36,302 nucleotides of DNA from Paracoccaceae bacterium. GTDB taxonomy: Bacteria; Pseudomonadota; Alphaproteobacteria; Rhodobacterales; Rhodobacteraceae. Location: NCBI GenBank assembly GCA_947461435.1, contig CANHLE010000027.1, positions 1 to 36,302 of the forward strand, in the 5' to 3' direction. The translations under genes were made by a program, and so were the position numbers. This document shows, one piece after another, positions 24,866 to 32,133 of this stretch. Below the pieces are notes generated by a model that did no database searches, was not told where the DNA came from, and was given only the letters and a program-made list of their open reading frames with translations. Numbering within the stretch: the stretch's first letter is position 1; each line of letters starts with the position of its first letter.

Positions 24866-26497
24866 TCACATCCCCAAGCTGGCCTTGTACAGCGCAATCT
24901 GGCTGTCACGGCCGATCTGGTCGGTGATCTTCTCCCAAGCGGCGGCAATGGCGTCTGCCGTTTCCTGAGCCGACGCATATTGACCGGCAAAGCCCTTGGC
25001 CAGTTCGTCCTCGGCAACCGAGTAGTACTGGAAGATGCCGGGGATACGAGGTTCAATGGCCGCGTTCGGGTGGTTGTAGCTGTCGGCGTTGGAGCCGAGG
25101 TAATCTGCCACAAAATCCTTGTCATAGCCCGCTGCAGCCCATTCGTCATAGTTGAAGTGGCTGTTGCGATATGGCTGGAAGCCCGATGGATAGGCCGCCA
25201 TCCACAAGGACAGATCTTTGCCGCCCAGATGGGCCGCTGCAGACCAGGCTGCCTTGCGCTTCTTCTCGTCTGCCGACACGCGGTTGGTCACATAAACGCC
25301 CCAGCCAAGGAAGGCCATATTGGGCGCAAAGTTTGGCGTTTCGGGGGTTTCCCACTCGGATGTCTTGGAGTTGTAGACCTTGTCCGAACCCGGGTTGATC
25401 GAGAACCCGATGACATCGCCCACAACCGAGGTGTCCGAGGTGCGGGCGTTGGAACCCACGTCGCCCCACCAGCAGATCATCGAACCGGTTCCTGCAAGGA
25501 ATTGCTGGAAGGCGGTCGTGCCGGGGTCAGCGTTGATCTGGTCCGGCGGCAGAACGGCCATCGTGTCCATCACGTCTTGAATCGCCTGAACCCAAGCTGG
25601 GTTGTTCACGCGCGGCTTCATCGTGTCGGCGTCAAACAGCCAGGCTGGATCGTCCGGGTGCTTGGCATAGGCCGATGCACGGTCTTCCAGGAAGTAGAAG
25701 CCGAAACCACCCCATCCCTTCAGCGCGTCCAGATAGCCATAGGCGGCCGAACCGGTCAGCGGATCGGTCTTGCCAGACACGGCCTGCGACACCATCTGAA
25801 CTTCTTGCCAGGTGGTCGGTGCGTCTGCCATGCCGGAAATCGCGCCGTCGCCGAAGTAATCCTTGCGGTAAGCGAAGGTATGGCAATCGCCGTCGATCGT
25901 GATCCGGTACGTCTTGCCAGCCCAGGTGCCAACCGGCGCCTTCAAGTAGCTGACGTAGTCATCCATATCGATCTGGGTTTTGACCCAATCTGGCATTTCG
26001 TCCAGCAGGCCCTGACCGGCGGTGTCGCCTTCCAAAGGCGCGCCCATGGCCAGAATGTCGAAGTCGACGGTTCCAGTGGCGATGGATTGCTGCAGACGCG
26101 GGTTATAGTCGGCCTGCGCCAAATCGATCCAGTTGATCTTTGCGCCGGTATAGGTTTCCCAGCCCTTCAACAGGCCGCGGAACAGAATGTTGTGCAGGCC
26201 GTTGTTGTTGATGCCGAAAAAGGTCAGCTCGACGCCAGCAAACTCGCCTTCAGCGACGTTGGTCTTGGTCGCGCCAAGGCACAGCTCGCCCACTTTTTGC
26301 CAATCTGCTTCCGTCGGAGAGCCATTGCCAACCCCTGGAATCGCCAAAAGCTGGGCCCGCAGATCATCTTGCGCAAGCGCTGGAAGGGCCGACAGGCCAC
26401 CCATGGCCGCAAAGCCGCCAAGGGCGGTTGCCCCTTGCAGCATCCGCCGCCGTGTCATCGCTGACTGGGCCGCGTAATGGTAAAGTCCTTCTTTCAT
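24866..26497 (-). CDS. ABC transporter sugar-binding protein, family 1, Tat-type leader
   Basis: A 543-residue periplasmic solute-binding protein of the carbohydrate-uptake-1 type. The leader has a twin-arginine motif (TRRRMLQGATALGG, residues 14-27) followed by a hydrophobic stretch and an ALA-type cleavage site near residue 42, so export through Tat is likely. It is longer than the usual 420-450 residues, as in binding proteins for larger or modified sugars. GGGAGG lies 6 bases before the ATG at 26497. It is divergent from the ATPase gene and separated from its permease genes by the puc island. The ligand cannot be read from the sequence. Confidence 0.9.
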   Translation of the reverse strand: MKEGLYHYAAQSAMTRRRMLQGATALGGFAAMGGLSALPALAQDDLRAQLLAIPGVGNGSPTEADWQKVGELCLGATKTNVAEGEFAGVELTFFGINNNGLHNILFRGLLKGWETYTGAKINWIDLAQADYNPRLQQSIATGTVDFDILAMGAPLEGDTAGQGLLDEMPDWVKTQIDMDDYVSYLKAPVGTWAGKTYRITIDGDCHTFAYRKDYFGDGAISGMADAPTTWQEVQMVSQAVSGKTDPLTGSAAYGYLDALKGWGGFGFYFLEDRASAYAKHPDDPAWLFDADTMKPRVNNPAWVQAIQDVMDTMAVLPPDQINADPGTTAFQQFLAGTGSMICWWGDVGSNARTSDTSVVGDVIGFSINPGSDKVYNSKTSEWETPETPNFAPNMAFLGWGVYVTNRVSADEKKRKAAWSAAAHLGGKDLSLWMAAYPSGFQPYRNSHFNYDEWAAAGYDKDFVADYLGSNADSYNHPNAAIEPRIPGIFQYYSVAEDELAKGFAGQYASAQETADAIAAAWEKITDQIGRDSQIALYKASLGM

Positions 26498-26637
26498 TCA
26501 GTCCTCCCGTTAAGTCATGACCATCAGACACAGATCAGGACAGGCCTCCCGCCCCTCCCGACCGCACCGAATACTTTTCCCGCAAGTCAGCCATTTTTGG
26601 CACGTATTCCAAGCTGGACAGGGTCACTGTCTCAGCC

Positions 26638-26674
26638 TTGATCAAACCTGTCAATAACCTAACATGTTAGTATG
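26638..26674 (+). promoter_or_regulatory. Promoter and regulon operator, site D (ATPase operon / binding-protein divergon)
   Basis: TTGATC (26638-26643) and TAACAT (26660-26665), spacing 16, overlap the operator CTAACATGTTAGTATG (26659-26674), which is identical to site A. On the opposite strand TTGACA (26654-26649) could be a -35 for the binding-protein gene, though its -10 is poor. The predicted + start site falls at the ATG of the element. Confidence 0.6.
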
Positions 26675-26682
26675 TCTAGGCG

Positions 26683-26736
26683 ATGGACAGCCTTCCTCCC
26701 TTTCGCTACGACTGTGCCCAAGGGCGGCGTCCATAG
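26683..26736 (+). CDS. Possible 17-residue leader peptide ahead of the ATPase gene
   Basis: A short frame MDSLPPFRYDCAQGRRP lies in the 95-base leader between operator site D and the ATPase ATG. Its stop codon is within an inverted repeat (26731-26736 with 26754-26759) whose 3' arm covers part of the G-rich ribosome binding site of the ATPase. This is suggestive of translational control but could be chance. Confidence 0.2.
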   Translation: MDSLPPFRYDCAQGRRP

Positions 26737-26766
26737 GGTGCCGCAGGTTTTGTCTATGGGGGCGAT

Positions 26767-27819
26767 ATGGCAGAGGTCACGATCCGCGACTTGCGCAAAT
26801 CTTACGGGGCGCATCCCGTGGTACACGGCGTCGATGTCGATATTCGCAATGGGGAATTTGTGGTGCTCGTCGGCCCGTCCGGCTGCGGCAAGTCCACTTT
26901 GTTGCGCATGATTGCGGGGCTAGAGGCGATCACATCAGGCACCATAGCCATCGGCGAAAAGGTCGTGAACAATCTGCCTCCCGCCGAACGTGACATCGCC
27001 ATGGTGTTTCAAAACTACGCGCTTTACCCACACAAGACCGTCGGCGCGAACATGGGCTTTGCTCTTAAGATGCGCGGCATGACCAAAACCGAAATCGACA
27101 CCCGAGTCGCCCGTGCGGCCGAGATTTTGGGTCTGACACCCTATCTGGGGCGTTATCCGCGCGAATTGTCGGGCGGTCAGCGGCAACGTGTCGCAATGGG
27201 CCGCGCCATTGTGCGCGATCCCCAAGTGTTCCTGTTTGATGAACCCTTGTCGAACCTGGATGCCAAATTGCGGGTCCAGATGCGCTCTGAAATCCGCGAA
27301 CTTCATCAGCGTCTCAAAACCACGACCGTCTACGTCACCCATGACCAGATCGAAGCGATGACAATGGCAGACAAGATCGTGGTCATGCGCGATGGGCGCA
27401 TCTCCCAAGTTGGTGCCCCGCTTGATCTTTATGACCGCCCGGCCAATCTTTTTGTGGCCGGATTCATCGGCTCTCCGGCGATGAACCTGATCGAGGGCGA
27501 GGTGGGGCCTGCTGGATTTGTTGGCGAAACCTTCTCGCTGCCCTTGCCCGGACATCCCGGCCTTGCCGCAGGGCGCAAGGTCACGCTTGGCTTTCGTCCG
27601 GAACATTTGCATCTGGCCGATACAGGCATTCCCGCCGAGGTGGTGGTGGTCGAGCCAACAGGGTCGGAAACCCACATTCTGGCGCGCACGGGCGCGCGCG
27701 AAATTGTGGCCGTGTTCCGCGAACGTCACGGCTTCAAACCCGGTGACAAGATCACGCTCGCGCCAGATCCTTCTGTGATGCACCTGTTTGACACGGAAAC
27801 CGGCCTGCGGCTCGAATGA
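26767..27819 (+). CDS. ABC sugar transporter ATPase (UgpC/MalK type)
   Basis: A 350-residue ATPase with Walker [10 protein letters not shown] (36-44), Q-loop FQNYALYPH, signature LSGGQ (134-138), Walker B FLFDEP with D158/E159, the D-loop, the switch His in VTHDQIEA, and a C-terminal MalK-like regulatory OB domain (about 240-350). It would power the MalF/MalG-type permeases encoded at 19611-21631. The start at 26767 follows GGGGGCG. Its stop overlaps the next ATG. First gene of a four-gene operon with SGNH hydrolase, mutarotase 2 and PfkB kinase. Confidence 0.93.
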   Translation: MAEVTIRDLRKSYGAHPVVHGVDVDIRNGEFVVLVGPSGCGKSTLLRMIAGLEAITSGTIAIGEKVVNNLPPAERDIAMVFQNYALYPHKTVGANMGFALKMRGMTKTEIDTRVARAAEILGLTPYLGRYPRELSGGQRQRVAMGRAIVRDPQVFLFDEPLSNLDAKLRVQMRSEIRELHQRLKTTTVYVTHDQIEAMTMADKIVVMRDGRISQVGAPLDLYDRPANLFVAGFIGSPAMNLIEGEVGPAGFVGETFSLPLPGHPGLAAGRKVTLGFRPEHLHLADTGIPAEVVVVEPTGSETHILARTGAREIVAVFRERHGFKPGDKITLAPDPSVMHLFDTETGLRLE

Positions 27820-28481
27820 TCGCAACAATCATGACCAAGACCATCCTGTGTTATGGCGACAGCAACACCTTTGGCACTATGCCGATGCACAACCTGTCGG
27901 ACGATGGCCGTTTTGACCATGCTGCACGCTGGCCCTCTGTCATGGCCAAGTCCCTTGCCGCCGCCGCCGAGGTGATCGCCGAAGGCCTGCCGGGGCGCAC
28001 CACCGTGCACGATGATCCCGTCGAAGGGGCGCATCGCAACGGTCTGACCGTGCTTCCCGCCATATTGGAAAGTCACCGGCCCCTCGATCTGGTCATCTTG
28101 ATGCTGGGCACGAATGATCTCAAACATCGGTTTTCGCTGAACCCGTGGGACATTGCGGCCAGCATTGGCCGGCTGGCGGGGGTTGTGCGGTCCTCTGCCG
28201 CCGGACCGGGCGGAAGCGCACCGCAGTGCTTGGTCATCTGTCCCCCTCCGATCATGGAAGTGGGCGATCTGGCCCAAATGTTTCAAGGCGGCGCTGCCAA
28301 ATCTGTTGGCCTTGGGGCGGCCTGCGCCGAGATGTGCGCCCGAAATGGCCTGCGCATGCTGGACGGCGGACAGATCGTTCAGGCCTCGCCCATTGACGGC
28401 ATCCATTTTTCCGCCCAAGCGCAGGTTACCTTGGGCCTTGCCATTGCGCGCGAAGTGAACGACCATTTTTTCACGTCCTGA
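27816..28481 (+). CDS. SGNH/GDSL-family esterase
   Basis: A 221-residue SGNH hydrolase with block I GDSNTFG (nucleophile S16), the Gly of LPGRT, block III GTND (N100) and block V DGIHF (D194, H197). No signal peptide is visible, so it should act in the cytoplasm. Family members include acetyl-xylan and aryl esterases, so it may remove an acyl group from the imported sugar. The ATG at 27816 overlaps the ATPase stop (ATGA); an ATG 15 bases later is an alternative start. Substrate unknown. Confidence 0.82.
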   Translation: MIATIMTKTILCYGDSNTFGTMPMHNLSDDGRFDHAARWPSVMAKSLAAAAEVIAEGLPGRTTVHDDPVEGAHRNGLTVLPAILESHRPLDLVILMLGTNDLKHRFSLNPWDIAASIGRLAGVVRSSAAGPGGSAPQCLVICPPPIMEVGDLAQMFQGGAAKSVGLGAACAEMCARNGLRMLDGGQIVQASPIDGIHFSAQAQVTLGLAIAREVNDHFFTS

Positions 28482-28515
28482 CGCGCCGCGCAGGACCAGA
28501 CTTTCGGGGGGATCC

Positions 28516-28968
28516 ATGCTGAAAAAGATCGACAACCGGCTGAACGCCGAGGTGCTTTATGCCCTGCGCGCCATGGGCCACGGCGACACCCTTGTGATCG
28601 CTGACACCAACTTTCCGTCCGATTCCATCGCGCGTCAAACCGTCATGGGAGAGCTTTTGCGCATGGAGAATCTGACCTGCGCCGAGGCGGCCGAAGCGGT
28701 TTTGTCCCTGCTGCCCTTGGATACCTTCGTCGATGATTTTGCCGGCCGCATGGAAATTGTCGGCGATCCGGCATCTGTCCCGCCGGTTCAGGCCGAAGTT
28801 CAGGCTGCCATCGATCTGGCCGAAGGCAGATCACGCCCGATGATCGGCATTGAACGCTTTGATTTTTACGAGCGGGCAAAGTCGGCCTATGCCGTCATTC
28901 AAACCGGCGAGCGTCGGTTTTATGGCTGCTTCATCTTTCGCAAGGGCGTGATCCCGCCGGAGGCATGA
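28516..28968 (+). CDS. RbsD/FucU-family sugar mutarotase (copy 2)
   Basis: A 150-residue paralogue of the protein at 19156-19611, sharing ML-K-ID-RL-AE at the start, MGHGD-LVI-D (His about residue 22), LLPLDTFV, RM-IVG-P and RFYGCFIFRKG at the end. It catalyses sugar anomer or ring-form exchange. GGGGG lies 4-9 bases before the ATG. It is followed 3 bases later by the PfkB kinase gene, an RbsD-RbsK-like arrangement that hints at a furanose or pentose-like kinase substrate. Confidence 0.88.
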   Translation: MLKKIDNRLNAEVLYALRAMGHGDTLVIADTNFPSDSIARQTVMGELLRMENLTCAEAAEAVLSLLPLDTFVDDFAGRMEIVGDPASVPPVQAEVQAAIDLAEGRSRPMIGIERFDFYERAKSAYAVIQTGERRFYGCFIFRKGVIPPEA

Positions 28969-28971
28969 GAC

Positions 28972-29892
28972 ATGGGTAAGGTTGTAAATCTGGGCGTTTT
29001 TGTTGCCGATACGGCCTACCGCGCGGCGCGGCAGCCGAAAATGGGCGAAACCATCCTTGGAAACAGCTTTGTCTTGGGACCGGGTGGCAAAGGGTCAAAC
29101 CAATCCGTCGCTTCGGCGAAGGCGGGGGCCCAGACGCATTTCATCTCGCGCCTTGGGCAAGATGACTTCGCCGAAATGGCCCTGTCGACTTGGAAAAAGG
29201 CGGGCGTCACTCCCGCCGTTGTGCAGGATCCCGGCAGCTATACCGGCGCGGCCTATATCTTTATCGAAGAATCGACAGGTAACAATGCCATCATCATCAG
29301 TCCGGGCGCCGCGGCCCAGATCTCAACCTTGGATGTCGATCGCAACCGCGCCTTGATCGAAGGGGCCGATGTCTTCCTGACGCAGCTTGAACAGCCCATC
29401 GACGTGGCGTTCTATGCCCTGAAAATGGCGCGCGCTGCAGGCGTTGTGACCATTCTCAATCCCGCACCGGCCGCAGCCCTGCCCGACGGCATGCTGGCGC
29501 AGTGCGATTATGTCACCCCGAACGAGACCGAGGCCGAAGCCCTGACAGGTGTGGTTGTAACGGGCCCCGACAGCGCGCTGGAGGCCGCCAAGGTGCTGCG
29601 CGCCAAGGGGGCCAAAGTGGCCATCATCACTTTGGGTGCGCAAGGCGTGTTGTACCATGACGGCACACAGACCGTGCATGTTCCCATCGTCAGTGCCGGT
29701 GCCGTTGTGGAAACAACGGGCGCGGGCGACGCGTTCAACGGTGGATTTGCCGCCGCTTTGGCCGAAGGGCAAAGCCCAGTCGCAGCGGTTCGCTTTGGCA
29801 ATGCAACGGCCGGAATCTCGGTCACGCGGGCGGGCACCGCGCCTTCGATGCCATCGCGGGCCGAAATAGACGCGCTTCTTGGCCGCGCCTGA
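28972..29892 (+). CDS. PfkB-family sugar kinase (ribokinase-like)
   Basis: A 306-residue ribokinase-like kinase. PfkB signature 1 includes GPGGKGSNQSVASAKAG (36-52), NPAPAAALPDG follows the ribokinase pattern, NETEAEALTG is the conserved kinase loop, and signature 2 TTGAGDAFNGGFAAAL (248-263) carries catalytic base D253 and the anion hole. Its closest recognisable type is RbsK, and adjacency to an RbsD/FucU gene agrees. It starts 3 bases after the mutarotase stop. It ends the ATPase operon. With the FGGY kinase it gives the regulon two sugar kinases. Confidence 0.88.
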   Translation: MGKVVNLGVFVADTAYRAARQPKMGETILGNSFVLGPGGKGSNQSVASAKAGAQTHFISRLGQDDFAEMALSTWKKAGVTPAVVQDPGSYTGAAYIFIEESTGNNAIIISPGAAAQISTLDVDRNRALIEGADVFLTQLEQPIDVAFYALKMARAAGVVTILNPAPAAALPDGMLAQCDYVTPNETEAEALTGVVVTGPDSALEAAKVLRAKGAKVAIITLGAQGVLYHDGTQTVHVPIVSAGAVVETTGAGDAFNGGFAAALAEGQSPVAAVRFGNATAGISVTRAGTAPSMPSRAEIDALLGRA

Positions 29893-29909
29893 TTCAGGGC
29901 AATCATTGT

Positions 29910-29950
29910 GGCGATCCGGCAGCGCTCCGTAAGCCTGTCAGATCGCCTTT
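29910..29950. terminator. Possible terminator between convergent genes
   Basis: GGCGATC (29910-29916) and GATCGCC (29941-29947) form a 7-bp inverted repeat followed by TTT, with a long 24-base loop. It lies between the kinase stop and the end of the minus-strand 113-residue gene. Weak on loop length. Confidence 0.3.
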
Positions 29951-30279
29951 GTCTCTTCGGTCATTGCCGCCATCGCCTGACGCGCCAAAGCGTCAATCTC
30001 GCGAACGATGCGGCTGGGCGAAGTAGCCACAGGATAGGACGAGAACACCACCCAAAGCAGACGCGAGCGCCGAACATCCCCCTCATTCAGGGCCTTTAGA
30101 AATCGCAGCGCCAAGACAATAAGGTCTTCGGGAAACTGGCGCATGGCTTTAGCTTCGGCCCAGTCCGCCCAGCCGGTTGATCGGGTATTCAAGGCGCAAT
30201 ACCAAAGCGCCATAAGGGCCGCGCGCGGAATTCCTTTCGCGCGAAGCTCAAGGCCGTCGGGGCTGTCAAACGCAATCAT
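29938..30279 (-). CDS. Hypothetical small protein of the glycosyltransferase cluster
   Basis: A 113-residue, mainly helical soluble protein with no motif I recognise; it contains WADWAEAKAMRQFPEDLIVLALRF in two stretches and ends with a charged helix. No signal peptide or membrane helix. Its ATG overlaps the stop of the upstream sulfotransferase/glycosyltransferase gene (ATGA), which is good evidence that it is a real, cotranscribed gene and the last of this minus-strand operon. Confidence 0.6.
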   Translation of the reverse strand: MIAFDSPDGLELRAKGIPRAALMALWYCALNTRSTGWADWAEAKAMRQFPEDLIVLALRFLKALNEGDVRRSRLLWVVFSSYPVATSPSRIVREIDALARQAMAAMTEETKAI

Positions 30280-32132
30280 TCCAGATCCTCGATCATCGTC
30301 TTCATAAGGTCCAGCCTTTGGACGAACCCTATCAGCGGCTTTAATGTCAACTCTGGCGCCAACGGCCCCAAATGCGCTTGAATGATCCGGTTGGCATCTG
30401 CAAAGAAAACTTTGCGCTGTTTGTGGATCAACTCCAAAGTGGCGCGGCGCACATCGTTATTGTTCAAACGCCGTGCCAACATGTCCTCAACCCCTTGGCG
30501 CACGGCCTCGGGGGTCGGCTCCACGATCAGCGCGGTATCTGAAGTAAAAAAGGCCGAACGTCCCCCCAGCGAGGGAACCGCGACCACGGGCAGGCCGGCC
30601 AACAAGGCCTCGGTTGCCGCCCGCATGGCCCCTTCAACGGTCGATAGCGCCACTTTCACGCCCGCCCGCGCCATGATCTGCCGGATCTCCGCCGGATTGA
30701 AGCGTCTATACACACCCTGCCCAAGGTGGTGGTTCAAGAAAAGACCCGTCGGGTTCTTCTCTTTCGCCAAATCAAAGTACGATTTGGCGATTTCCGTGTT
30801 CGGATCGCCGTAAACAAACAACGGCGCATCAAGCTTCGCCGCAAGATGGTGGTTCTTGTAAGGTTTCATCTGCGCAACATACAGCGCCTTTGACATCGGA
30901 ACCTCAGGATGGGGCTCATCCATCAACGACCAAGTGTCTTCGTCCAAAAACATAAGATAATCGCACCGAACGGTTTTGATCTGAAGCGTGGCATAAATCT
31001 CAGCCTCGCGGTCGGAAACGTTCAATACGCAAAAAACATGCCCCGGATTGGCGGCTTCTGCCATGTGAATCGACCTGGCAAATTCTGCCAGGTTTTGAAC
31101 TTCCATGCTCCACGTCGGCTTGAGAAAGTGAATCCCCCTGCGCGCCCCAAAAGCGGGTCCTCCAGTCCCCATCCAGTCTGCCAAAACGCTGCGATTGAAC
31201 TGGACCGCCGTGAAGGTGATCACTGGATCGCGGTTCAATGCTAAAAACCAGCCGCGTTTTTCCAAAAGGCTATTGTCCCGGGGGGACGCGGCCACGAACA
31301 GCTCGGTTGATCGGTGCGCAATCAGATCCAACAACGGTGATTGTTCCGCATAATCAGCCAGTCCCAAACCGCTTAGCCCCGCGGCAATGTCAAAGCCATT
31401 CGAAATCTTGTCACGCCAGTTCGGGTTCTTGTCTTGCTTGACCATCCAGCCTGCGGTTGCGCTGGTCTTGAATTGGGGATCAACGCCAATCTTTGACAAT
31501 GCCGCTGTGAGGTGCGTCAAACGCTCATCGTTAGGCAAATCCAAATCGTCATCGTAGGTCAATGTCGCAAAAGGCACACCTCGTTCGCGCACATGTGCAA
31601 GGCACTCCTCATAGAATTGATCCATGAGGAAGCTTTCTTTCAAAAATCCGGAAAGGTCCATGTGGGGGCGAAAGTCGGTGGTATCCTCTTTGATAAAGGT
31701 TTTCTTCGCCGTACCCTTGATCAAGGAAATGTGGCGATCAATCCGCTTGCGCGTCAAAAAAATCACCCGAATTTGCGGCCGCGCCAGAATTTGACCGATA
31801 TCCTCGTTCGACATCTGGTATTCTGTCACCTTGTAGGACATCGAGGTGAAACCAGCGGCGGCAGCGTTTCGCGCCAACACATCGACGCATGCAACTTTGT
31901 CTGCATTGCGGGCGTCAATCATGACTTGGTCAGACTTGTCCGCCTCGAACCCCAACAAATCCATCGATGTGCGCTTCAAAAGATCAGGATAAAGTTCAAG
32001 ACCATTCAACCCGTCTTGAGACATGATCTCATACATGCCGGCATTGCTTTCAAGGCCAAGCAGCTGATTGCACAGCAAATTGGATCCTGACCGCCCTGCG
32101 GTAATGATCAGGATTTCTTTCAAATCTGCCAT
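30276..32132 (-). CDS. Fusion of sulfotransferase-like and GT4/GT1-like glycosyltransferase domains
   Basis: A 618-residue protein in two parts. Residues about 1-290 resemble P-loop sulfotransferases (Stf0/NodH-like): ILIITAGRSGSNLLCNQL (residues 7-24) is the 5'-phosphosulfate-binding loop and FLTRKRIDRHISLIKG (125-140) the 3'-phosphate segment. Residues about 300-580 resemble a GT-B glycosyltransferase, with E500-x7-E508 in VEGAMRAATEALLAGLPVV matching the EX7E nucleotide-sugar motif. It probably adds sugar and sulfate to an extracellular or surface glycan. It lies one base after the TPR-glycosyltransferase gene. Confidence is good for each fold, lower for activity. Confidence 0.72.
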   Translation of the reverse strand: MADLKEILIITAGRSGSNLLCNQLLGLESNAGMYEIMSQDGLNGLELYPDLLKRTSMDLLGFEADKSDQVMIDARNADKVACVDVLARNAAAAGFTSMSYKVTEYQMSNEDIGQILARPQIRVIFLTRKRIDRHISLIKGTAKKTFIKEDTTDFRPHMDLSGFLKESFLMDQFYEECLAHVRERGVPFATLTYDDDLDLPNDERLTHLTAALSKIGVDPQFKTSATAGWMVKQDKNPNWRDKISNGFDIAAGLSGLGLADYAEQSPLLDLIAHRSTELFVAASPRDNSLLEKRGWFLALNRDPVITFTAVQFNRSVLADWMGTGGPAFGARRGIHFLKPTWSMEVQNLAEFARSIHMAEAANPGHVFCVLNVSDREAEIYATLQIKTVRCDYLMFLDEDTWSLMDEPHPEVPMSKALYVAQMKPYKNHHLAAKLDAPLFVYGDPNTEIAKSYFDLAKEKNPTGLFLNHHLGQGVYRRFNPAEIRQIMARAGVKVALSTVEGAMRAATEALLAGLPVVAVPSLGGRSAFFTSDTALIVEPTPEAVRQGVEDMLARRLNNNDVRRATLELIHKQRKVFFADANRIIQAHLGPLAPELTLKPLIGFVQRLDLMKTMIEDLE

Positions 32133-32133
32133 C

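Noticed and set aside
24980-26464. A 494-residue open frame antisense to the sugar-binding protein
   Set aside because: It mirrors the binding-protein gene, which has a strong ribosome binding site and Tat leader; the antisense product looks random and has no motif.
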